Virus record (IMG/VR): IMGVR_UViG_3300043431_000053
Span: 1-26,998 of that record
Length of the DNA: 26,998 bases
Reading direction: 5' to 3' (one strand)
DNA from: a virus
The number at the start of each line of letters is the position of its first letter. Within the stretch, counting starts at the first letter, position 1. Both the position numbers and the translations under genes were made by a program. Shown one piece after another: positions 21,259 through 26,998 of this stretch. The notes under the pieces were generated by a model, which was not told the origin of the DNA, ran no database searches, and was given only the letters and a program-made list of their open reading frames with translations.

Positions 21259-22773
21259 ATGGCAAGCTATAAATTCAACGGTATCCGTGAAGCAGAGACG
21301 TTCTGGCGTGACTGGGTCGAGCCAACGATCCGCATCTTGAACGGTGATGTGTACGACAGGGTGTTTCGCCTCGACGGCGGGTACGACTATGTGCGGCGCT
21401 ACGCTGGCCGCGAGTGGTTCAAGCAACAGTACCGCCGCCATCGTATGCACCCCGCAGTCGGTAAGATGTTCGAGTTGTACAAGCCAGCCGACTGGCAACG
21501 AGTCATCCTTGAGTGGCCACACAAGTCCATCACTGACCCAAACCGCTTGGCCTATACCCGTGACGAGAAGTCAGCCATGCACGACGGCGACAGCGACAAG
21601 AAAGCTGTGGTCACAACGATCGGCAAGTACATGACACGCCACTGGCCTGACGTGCCATCCAACATCATCCGTGACATCGTGGCCGAGCACACATACGGTG
21701 GCAGTATCGAGATCACCACTGATCTCAAGCGCATGGTGTCTGTCGTGAGCAACGGGCCTCGCTCTTGTATGTCGAGCAGCTTCGACATCGAGTGTGAGCG
21801 TGGCGTTGAGCGCCATCCGTATGCTGTGTATGACCCCTCGCTTGGCTGGTCTATGGCTGTGCGCTGTGAGGGTGACGAGGTGCTGGGCCGATGCCTCATC
21901 TGGACTGACCCCGATGACGCTGATCGCAAGGGCTATGTGCGTTCGTACAAACGTGAGCGCAGTGAGCGTGCTCACTCTGGTGCTGACGAGGCTATCGAGG
22001 CGCATCTCAACGGCCAAGGGTATACCAAGTGGCGTGCATGGCGTGACGGTAGCCGCCTCATGAAGTACGAGACACGGCGTGGCGGGTATCTCATGCCCTA
22101 CATTGACGGCGGCACTCAGCGGGTGCATGACGCAGGGGACGGGTTCGAGATAGCGGAGGACGGTGACTACGATGCCAGCAACACAGGCGGCACGATCAAT
22201 CAGTACGAGTACACCTGTGAGGACTGCGGCGCTGGGTTCAACGATGGCGATGGGTACTGGACTGGCGTCCACGAGGAGCACCATGTGTGTGACTCATGCC
22301 GCGATGACAACTACACCTACGCTTACTCACGCCGTGGCAATCAGTACTACATCAACAGCGCTGACGTCATTGAGGTTGACGGCGAGTACTACCACGAGGA
22401 CTACCTGTCTGACAACGGCATCGTTGAGTTGCACGACGGTGACTACGCACACCAAGACAACGCTGTGTACATCGAGTCTGCCGACGAGTACTACCTACAC
22501 GATGACGATGCCATCTGCTACACCGAGGACACCAATGAGTACGAGTTGAAAGATAACTGCTGGGAGTGCACTGAGTCAGGCAACTGGTACACCGATGGCA
22601 CCGACAGCGTAGAAGTTGATGGCGACCTGTACCACCCTGACAATGCGCCAGAGGTAGACGACGATAACGGCGAAGAAGACGAGGACGAGGCTGAGACAGC
22701 GGTCGAGGTCGAGCCTACCATCATCGCAGTAGTTGACGTAACCATTGACGAGCGCTTCTCGCTCGCCGCTTAA
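21259..22773 (+). CDS. Large acidic phage protein with CxxC zinc site and repeats (504 aa)
   Basis: A 504-residue protein with leader AGGAGAAAGCAAA before ATG 21259. Residues 1-300 form a conserved-looking part: TIGKYMTRHWPDVPSNIIRDIVAEHTY, VSNGPRSCMSSS, HPYAVYDPSLGWSMAVRCEGDEVLGRCLIW, KGYVRSYKRERS, DEAIEAHLNGQGYTKWRAWRDGSRLM, GYLMPYIDGG. From memory this is a hypothetical protein family in cyanophages and other environmental phages. A zinc site follows (Cys320/Cys323 and Cys344/Cys347). Residues 350-465 are imperfect Asp/Glu/Tyr-rich repeats around YYxxDDxxxx with another CxxC (434/437), and a very acidic end (VDDDNGEEDEDEAE). The acidic tail could mimic DNA or bind metal. Function unknown. 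Confidence 0.8.
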   Translation: MASYKFNGIREAETFWRDWVEPTIRILNGDVYDRVFRLDGGYDYVRRYAGREWFKQQYRRHRMHPAVGKMFELYKPADWQRVILEWPHKSITDPNRLAYTRDEKSAMHDGDSDKKAVVTTIGKYMTRHWPDVPSNIIRDIVAEHTYGGSIEITTDLKRMVSVVSNGPRSCMSSSFDIECERGVERHPYAVYDPSLGWSMAVRCEGDEVLGRCLIWTDPDDADRKGYVRSYKRERSERAHSGADEAIEAHLNGQGYTKWRAWRDGSRLMKYETRRGGYLMPYIDGGTQRVHDAGDGFEIAEDGDYDASNTGGTINQYEYTCEDCGAGFNDGDGYWTGVHEEHHVCDSCRDDNYTYAYSRRGNQYYINSADVIEVDGEYYHEDYLSDNGIVELHDGDYAHQDNAVYIESADEYYLHDDDAICYTEDTNEYELKDNCWECTESGNWYTDGTDSVEVDGDLYHPDNAPEVDDDNGEEDEDEAETAVEVEPTIIAVVDVTIDERFSLAA

Positions 22774-22791
22774 TTTTTAGGAGAAACATCC

Positions 22792-23958
22792 ATGACTTTC
22801 AACACAAACACCAACACCATCCTGTACAAAACTCTTGCCCGTGCACTGTCCATGATGCGACCGCACAACAGCGAGGGAACCAAGCGCTTGACCGACTGGC
22901 TTGAGACCAGCGCACGTACCTTACCCAACGCAATGATCGGCCGTGACGCTATCGGCAATCTCCATGTGGACACACGCCTTAACCCATCCAACCGCACGTT
23001 GTTCGTTGCGCACGTCGACACTGTGCACCGCAAGGAAGGCCCCAACAAGATCAGGAAGACGGCGACCCACTGGCATGCTGACGGGGCAGCTCTCGGTGCC
23101 GATGATGGCGCGGGTGTTGCGATGCTTATGCACTTGTTGCACAGCGGTGTCCCTGCTTACTACGTGTTCACTCAAGGTGAGGAGTGCGGCGGTATCGGTG
23201 CGACATGGCTGGCGGACAACTGGAAGGACGGGCTTGCCAAGTTCGACCGCGCCATTGCGTTTGACCGCAGGGGTATCGACAGCGTCATCACACACCAAGG
23301 GCGTGGGCGTTGCTGCTCTGATGCGTTTGGTGATGCACTGAGCGCCGCACTCAACGAGGACATGACGCTTATGTATCTGCCCGACAACTCAGGTGTGTAC
23401 ACCGACACTGCCGAGTTCATCGACATCATCCCCGAGTGCACCAACATATCGGTGGGCTACTACTCTGAGCACAGCGACAAGGAGTCTATCGACATCATCC
23501 ACTTCCAAGAGCTGGCCAAGCGTGTTGCTCGCATCGACTGGGATGCACTGCCCACTGATCGTGACCCGACTGTGCGCGAGAGCAAGTGGGGCTCCTACTA
23601 CGCCGCTGACTATGCAAGCTGGGGGGAGTGGAACCGCAATGGGTGGGGAGCGACCAGTGTCAGTTCTGTTGACCGGGATGGTGGGAATACCTACCATCAC
23701 CTGACTGATGACGGTGATGACGAGTGGATGCGTGAGGAACTGCGCGATGCGCTGTATGACGCAATGGCTGGCAGTAAGCAGTGGCTGATCGAGTTGCTGT
23801 GCGAGTCGGTGTACCCCGAAGACCCGGAGATGGCCGAGCACTTCATTGACCGCAACAAGCTGGACGAGGAGACGCTGACCATCGCCTTGCAACACAGCAC
23901 TGTGTTCGACCCCGACACTGTGCTGGCTGAGATATTCGACATCGCATATCGCACTTAA
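22792..23958 (+). CDS. M20/M28/M42-type zinc metallopeptidase
   Basis: A 388-residue protein; residues 1-245 carry the metal-ligand pattern of this co-catalytic zinc peptidase clan. His74 and Asp76 are in LFVAHVDTVH. Asp104 is in ALGADDGAGVAML, the metal-bridging Asp followed by the clan's GAG loop. Glu130/Glu131 are in FTQGEECGGIGA (catalytic base and ligand), Asp158 is in AIAFDRRG, and His227 is in SVGYYSEHSDKE. The full set looks present, so the enzyme is probably active, most likely an aminopeptidase or amidase-type hydrolase. Residues 250-388 are an extra acidic domain with YHHLTDDGDDEWMREELRDAL. A leader GGAGAAACATCC precedes the ATG. Substrate unknown; protein turnover or cell-wall/peptide scavenging are possibilities. 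Confidence 0.8.
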   Translation: MTFNTNTNTILYKTLARALSMMRPHNSEGTKRLTDWLETSARTLPNAMIGRDAIGNLHVDTRLNPSNRTLFVAHVDTVHRKEGPNKIRKTATHWHADGAALGADDGAGVAMLMHLLHSGVPAYYVFTQGEECGGIGATWLADNWKDGLAKFDRAIAFDRRGIDSVITHQGRGRCCSDAFGDALSAALNEDMTLMYLPDNSGVYTDTAEFIDIIPECTNISVGYYSEHSDKESIDIIHFQELAKRVARIDWDALPTDRDPTVRESKWGSYYAADYASWGEWNRNGWGATSVSSVDRDGGNTYHHLTDDGDDEWMREELRDALYDAMAGSKQWLIELLCESVYPEDPEMAEHFIDRNKLDEETLTIALQHSTVFDPDTVLAEIFDIAYRT

Positions 23959-23970
23959 AAGGAGAGTGAC

Positions 23971-24210
23971 ATGAGTAAAGATACGCACACATTCAGCGCT
24001 GTGCAGGAAAACATTCGAGCACACGAGGTTAAGTCCGGCAACGACCGGTGGATGAGCAGACGGCCACAGCTTTGCTGGAAGTGCCAGAAAGAAAAACAGA
24101 TCAAAGGCGGCTCGTTGAAGTTCTTTGGCAGTGTGCGCCGGTTCATCTGCGTAGACTGCGTGCTGACTAAACAGACTGCCATTGCCCGAGAAAAAGGAGA
24201 AATCAAATGA
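23971..24210 (+). CDS. Small zinc-finger protein (79 aa)
   Basis: A 79-residue basic protein with Cys35/Cys38 (CWKCQKEK) and Cys60/Cys63 (CVDCVLTK), a four-cysteine zinc site with a 21-residue loop (IKGGSLKFFGSVRRF). The ribosome site AAAAGGAGAGTGAC precedes the ATG. Probably binds nucleic acid or protein in an early regulatory role; I do not recognise a named family. The stop overlaps the next ATG (ATGA). Confidence 0.7.
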   Translation: MSKDTHTFSAVQENIRAHEVKSGNDRWMSRRPQLCWKCQKEKQIKGGSLKFFGSVRRFICVDCVLTKQTAIAREKGEIK

Positions 24211-24338
24211 AGAAGTACACAGGCCCATCCAAACCCATCCCTACGTGGCGTAGGCCACTCATAGACTACATCGAACCCATCGTCATGACGGCGGGGCTTT
24301 GTGTGGTTCTGCTTGACCTTTTTATCTGGAGAGTATGA
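24207..24338 (+). CDS. 43-residue membrane protein
   Basis: MKKYTGPSKPIPTWRRPLID followed by YIEPIVMTAGLCVVLLDLFIWRV. The basic N-terminus and one hydrophobic segment (residues 24-41) predict a single-pass inner membrane protein, N-terminus inside. Start is coupled to the preceding gene by ATGA and has an AAAGGAGAAATC ribosome site. Function unknown. Confidence 0.6.
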   Translation: MKKYTGPSKPIPTWRRPLIDYIEPIVMTAGLCVVLLDLFIWRV

Positions 24339-24342
24339 CCTT

Positions 24343-24531
24343 ATGAAAACCATCGAAGACCTACAAACCGAACTGGCGCAGGCTATTCAAGACTGTGAGC
24401 GATACGCCAGACCTGCCCACGCTGTGCGCAACTGCCCCTCTGACCTGCAAAACAGCGACCAAGCATGGCGGCGCAGACAGAATCTTGAATACCAAATTAG
24501 ACAGCTAGAAAATAATGAAAAAAGTTATTGA
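24343..24531 (+). CDS. 62-residue charged helical protein, unknown
   Basis: MKTIEDLQTELAQAIQDCER and then YARPAHAVRNCPSDLQNSDQAWRRRQNLEYQIRQLENNEKSY. Start ATG 24343 follows GGAGAGT by 8 bases and lies 4 bases after the stop of the 43-residue gene; a GTG 14 codons upstream is less likely. Both ends look like coiled-coil helices. No known family. Confidence 0.55.
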   Translation: MKTIEDLQTELAQAIQDCERYARPAHAVRNCPSDLQNSDQAWRRRQNLEYQIRQLENNEKSY

Positions 24532-24557
24532 CTTCTGTCTAACGCTGTACAAATAAT
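24528..24557 (+). promoter_or_regulatory. Possible promoter upstream of the RtcB gene pair
   Basis: -35 TTGACT (5 of 6), 18-base spacer, -10 AATAAT (5 of 6). It starts at the end of the 62-residue gene and would begin transcription near 24564, just before the gene at 24580 and the rtcB-like gene. This would let the RNA ligase be expressed separately from the upstream early genes. Confidence 0.45.
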
Positions 24558-24579
24558 CCCATCCCCAAGGAGAAAACTA

Positions 24580-24774
24580 ATGAACGAAAACACAAAACGC
24601 ACCGTGCCGTGGATACCCGTGGGTCATCCCGATTTCAAGTGGACATCAGGCGCAGATGTTCAAGCGCTATGGCGCAAGTATGGCTGGACGCCGCCCTCTG
24701 AGGGCCGTGCTACGCCGCCCCCACCCCCGATGCCGGAGGAAGCACTCGTCCCCTTCCTGCGCCGATTCAAATAA
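24580..24774 (+). CDS. 64-residue protein, unknown
   Basis: MNENTKRTVPWIPVGHPDFK then WTSGADVQALWRKYGWTPPSEGRATPPPPPMPEEALVPFLRRFK. The leader AAGGAGAAAACTA precedes the ATG. A W-x(3)-GHPDFxW-x(4)-DVQALWRKYGWTPPSE core is followed by a Pro-rich linker. I know similar short sequences from environmental phages without assigned function. The 18-base gap to the rtcB-like gene suggests one transcript. Confidence 0.65.
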   Translation: MNENTKRTVPWIPVGHPDFKWTSGADVQALWRKYGWTPPSEGRATPPPPPMPEEALVPFLRRFK

Positions 24775-24792
24775 ACAATAGGAGAAAGCAAA

Positions 24793-25980
24793 ATGAAACA
24801 AGTCATACAAGATCAGGGCGCACGCCCGATCAAAATCTGGACAGACGAGGTTGAAGAATCTGCACTGACCCAACTCAAGAACCTGTCGCGCCTGCCTTTC
24901 ATCGCAAGCAACGGCGTGGCCTGTATGCCTGACGTACACGCTGGCATCGGCTCGACTGTGGGCACCGTCATTGCCACCGAGAAGGCGGTCATACCCGCTG
25001 CTGTGGGCGTTGACATCGGCTGCGGCATGAACGCGCTGCGCCTATCCCTCAAGGCCAGCGATCTGCCCGACAACCTGAAGCCTTTGCGTGACGAGATTGA
25101 GCGCCGTGTACCTCTGGGTGTTGGCGGTGCACACGACGACAGCACTGACATTGGTGAGCTGAATGGAATGATTTGGAAAACCATCATTCATCCTATCTTC
25201 AAGGGCGACCACAACAGGTTCCATGAAAAGGCTGCGTCACAGATCGGTTCATTGGGTTCGGGCAACCACTTCATCGAGGTGTGCATCGACGAGAGCCAAG
25301 ATGTGTGGATCATGCTGCACTCCGGCTCACGCGGTATCGGCAACATGATCGGCACACACTACATCGCCAAGGCCAAGCGTCAGATGGAGCAGTTCTTTAT
25401 CACGCTGCCCGATGACAACCTAGCGTACTTCCCTGAAGACACCGAGGACTTTGATGACTACATGCACGCCGTTGGATGGGCGCAGAACTATGCGCTCGAG
25501 AACCGCCGCCGCATGATGCTGCAAGTGGTCACTGCCATGCGCGAGATGCTGCCCGCCTTTACCATCACACAGGAAGCAATCAACTGCCACCACAACTATG
25601 TCGAAAAAGAACACCACTTCGGACGCAACATGTGGGTTACTCGTAAAGGTGCCATCCGCGCACGTGCAGGCGATCTTGGCATCATCCCCGGCTCTATGGG
25701 ACAACGAAGCTACATTGTGCGGGGTAAGGGTGATCTCCAATCATATTGTTCCTGCTCACACGGCGCTGGTCGTGTCATGTCGCGTGCTGAAGCCAAGCGA
25801 CGTTTCAGTCTTGTTGACCTCATCGCTCAAACAGAAGGCGTTGAGTGCCGCAAGGACGAAGGAGTGATTGACGAGATTCCTGCCAGCTACAAGGATATCG
25901 ACCAAGTGATGGCCAACCAAACCGACCTCGTTGAAGTGGTGCACACGCTCAAGCAAGTGCTCTGCATCAAAGGCAATTAA
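24793..25980 (+). CDS. rtcB: RtcB-type tRNA/RNA-splicing ligase
   Basis: A 395-residue RtcB ligase (about 408 in E. coli). It joins RNA 2',3'-cyclic phosphate or 3'-phosphate ends to 5'-OH ends using GTP and Mn2+. Conserved blocks in order: CMPDVHAGIGSTVGTVIA (45-61), GVDIGCGM (72-79; Asp74 and Cys77 metal ligands), GSLGSGNHFIE (152-162; His159), MLHSGSRGIGN (174-184; His176), INCHHNYV (263-270; His267), IIPGSMGQRSYIVRG (297-311), and CSHGAGR (321-327; His323, the residue that receives GMP). None of the key residues is missing. Leader AGGAGAAAGCAAA precedes the ATG. Phage RNA repair can undo host anticodon-nuclease or toxin cleavage of tRNA; whether that is its role here is inference. Confidence 0.93.
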   Translation: MKQVIQDQGARPIKIWTDEVEESALTQLKNLSRLPFIASNGVACMPDVHAGIGSTVGTVIATEKAVIPAAVGVDIGCGMNALRLSLKASDLPDNLKPLRDEIERRVPLGVGGAHDDSTDIGELNGMIWKTIIHPIFKGDHNRFHEKAASQIGSLGSGNHFIEVCIDESQDVWIMLHSGSRGIGNMIGTHYIAKAKRQMEQFFITLPDDNLAYFPEDTEDFDDYMHAVGWAQNYALENRRRMMLQVVTAMREMLPAFTITQEAINCHHNYVEKEHHFGRNMWVTRKGAIRARAGDLGIIPGSMGQRSYIVRGKGDLQSYCSCSHGAGRVMSRAEAKRRFSLVDLIAQTEGVECRKDEGVIDEIPASYKDIDQVMANQTDLVEVVHTLKQVLCIKGN

Positions 25981-25997
25981 ACCTAAGGAGAAAGCAA

Positions 25998-26582
25998 ATG
26001 CCTGACATCAAAACCGCGCTGCAACAAGCGCTCGCTAAGACCGCAACAGACTGGGCCGCAGATGATGAAGCCCACCACAAGATTGAACCAGTACAAGTAA
26101 CAATACCCAAGGAAACCACCGTGCCTAAACAATACTTCAAAGCGACCAACAACGTCACACGCGCTACGTTCGACTACGTGCACAAGAACCCCGGCAAGAC
26201 ACGCAAAGAGTACATCAATGAGTTGGGAGATCAAGGTTATAAGAGATCGTCGGTCACGTCTTTGCTTGGTCAGTTCGTGAGGAGTGGCGCGATGGTCGTG
26301 CGCGGCGACATCTACTTCGCTACAACGTCCGAGTACGAGCCGATCAAGTCCTCCGTTGTTCGCAAGAAGGCAGTCAAGGTAGTGAAGCCCGCAGTCAAGG
26401 CAGCAGGCCTTGCAAGCATTGCACCCACACCCCGCAAGTACATCGAGATCACAAGCAAGCGCACAGGTGAGGTCACCAACCCACGCAAAGAAGAGTGGTC
26501 TGTCGAGTCAGTGGTCGACAAGCTGAACGTGCGCCAAGCGATGGCTGTGTACGACGAGCTGCGCAAAATCTTTGGAGCGTGA
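25998..26582 (+). CDS. Winged-helix-like DNA-binding protein, unknown role
   Basis: A 194-residue basic protein with the leader AGGAGAAAGCAA before ATG. Residues about 50-110 read as a winged helix: VTRATFDYVHKNPGKTRKEYINELGDQGYKRSSVTSLLGQFVRSGAMVVRGDIYFATT (helix, recognition helix, two-strand wing). A Lys/Ala/Val-rich linker (VVRKKAVKVVKPAVKAAG) follows, and a C-terminal region ends WSVESVVDKLNVRQAMAVYDELRKIFGA. The first 45 residues are a flexible, acidic start. Likely a transcriptional or other DNA-binding regulator of the phage. Not assigned to a named family. Confidence 0.65.
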   Translation: MPDIKTALQQALAKTATDWAADDEAHHKIEPVQVTIPKETTVPKQYFKATNNVTRATFDYVHKNPGKTRKEYINELGDQGYKRSSVTSLLGQFVRSGAMVVRGDIYFATTSEYEPIKSSVVRKKAVKVVKPAVKAAGLASIAPTPRKYIEITSKRTGEVTNPRKEEWSVESVVDKLNVRQAMAVYDELRKIFGA

Positions 26583-26584
26583 GC

Positions 26585-26692
26585 ATGGCCGAACCACAAC
26601 GCTGGCCGTTCCCAACACAGCCACTGCCCAACCCACCCAACAACAAGCCGCCCCGGTTCAACCCGGACAACTACGAGGACGCACCGCTATGA
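26585..26692 (+). CDS. 35-residue proline-rich protein
   Basis: MAEPQRWPFPTQPLPNPPNN then KPPRFNPDNYEDAPL. It begins 2 bases after the stop of the winged-helix gene and its stop overlaps the next ATG (ATGA). The tight spacing supports translation; it is Pro/Asn-rich and probably disordered. No function can be assigned. Confidence 0.5.
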   Translation: MAEPQRWPFPTQPLPNPPNNKPPRFNPDNYEDAPL

Positions 26693-26998
26693 GTAACGAA
26701 GCAATGAAGCTGGCGCTGGAGGCGATGGAGATTTGCGCTGTACGGCAAGAGCACCAGTGGCATGGTTTGCAAAAACTAAGCATGGCTAAAGCCGCCCTGC
26801 GAGAAGCACTGGCAGAGCCACAAGAAAAGTACCAGTACGGCACACCCCTGCTGGATGCCATGAGAGGCAACGCCAACGAAGCCCTCGACAAGATGGCAGA
26901 GAACGCCCGTGAGTTGAGGCTGGACTATGAGCCAGCACAGCAGGAACCGCCTGCATGGTGGCCTGCTGTTGAAAACATCCTAAAAGAGTACGGACTGC
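26689..26998 (+). CDS. Helical protein of unknown function, cut by window end
   Basis: About 103 codons are visible and the frame is open to the window edge. Sequence: MSNEAMKLALEAMEICAVRQ, EHQWHGLQKLSMAKAALREALAEPQEKYQYGTPLLDAMRGNANEALDKMAENARELRLDYEPAQQEPPAWWPAVENILKEYGL. The ALEAMEI...AKAALREALAEP opening is common in small phage proteins of unknown function. Start overlaps the preceding stop (ATGA). Cannot be judged for completeness. Confidence 0.6.
   Translation, partial: MSNEAMKLALEAMEICAVRQEHQWHGLQKLSMAKAALREALAEPQEKYQYGTPLLDAMRGNANEALDKMAENARELRLDYEPAQQEPPAWWPAVENILKEYGL

Noticed and set aside
21571-22284. 237-residue minus-strand ORF
   Set aside because: Shadow of the 504-residue zinc-finger protein.
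23389-24228. 279-residue minus-strand ORF
   Set aside because: Shadow of the peptidase and the small zinc-finger gene.

Overview
The window is a piece of a double-stranded DNA phage genome. A complete virion assembly module lies on the minus strand (about 1-18060) and a rightward block of early or accessory genes lies on the plus strand (about 18454-26998). The two blocks diverge from a roughly 390-base intergenic region. The neck proteins, a portal of about 830 residues with a glutamine-rich C-terminus, a short capsid protein, and the absence of any tape-measure or contractile-tail gene suggest a short-tailed (podovirus-like) phage, possibly with a phiEco32/SU10-like neck. GC-rich codon use and the look of the structural proteins fit a freshwater proteobacterial host. 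Both the morphology and the host are inferences. No integrase, polymerase, tRNA or CRISPR array is visible here.

Minus strand, in transcription order (right to left): a 33-residue leader ORF, small and large terminase subunits, a small protein, portal, a small protein, a GroES-like co-chaperonin, scaffold, two head-associated proteins flanking the major capsid protein position, the major capsid protein, an intrinsic terminator, a probable head decoration protein, a second intrinsic terminator, and a virion protein. Then come small basic proteins and a holin-like membrane protein, neck/adaptor proteins with a zinc ribbon protein, three tail-associated proteins (one built of 20-residue repeats), a tail fibre with an S74 self-cleaving chaperone end, a 56-residue tail protein remnant, and a tail protein cut by the window edge. 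Many start and stop codons overlap (ATGA or TAATG), so translation is probably coupled.

Plus strand: a near-consensus promoter (18205-18234) and a leader of about 210 bases precede genes I mostly cannot name. From 18.45 to 21.2 kb these genes are separated by unusual non-coding architecture. There are five copies of a 19-base palindrome, GTGGGACA-NNN-TGTCCCAC; four lie just after stop codons and one is in-frame inside a gene. There is an 86-base gapless inverted repeat around a 109-base spacer (19294-19574), and a predicted H-type pseudoknot just upstream of a ribosome binding site (20410-20461). Further right are a 504-residue acidic zinc-finger protein, a complete-looking M20/M28/M42-type metallopeptidase, small zinc-finger and membrane proteins, an RtcB-type RNA ligase with all key residues, and a winged-helix-like protein. 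An almost invariant ribosome binding leader (AGGAGAAAGCAAATG) recurs before many of these genes.

The parts most likely to be undescribed are the repeat, hairpin and pseudoknot architecture of the 18.4-21.2 kb region and the unknown genes it separates. RtcB (RNA repair), the peptidase and the co-chaperonin are recognisable families in a phage setting.
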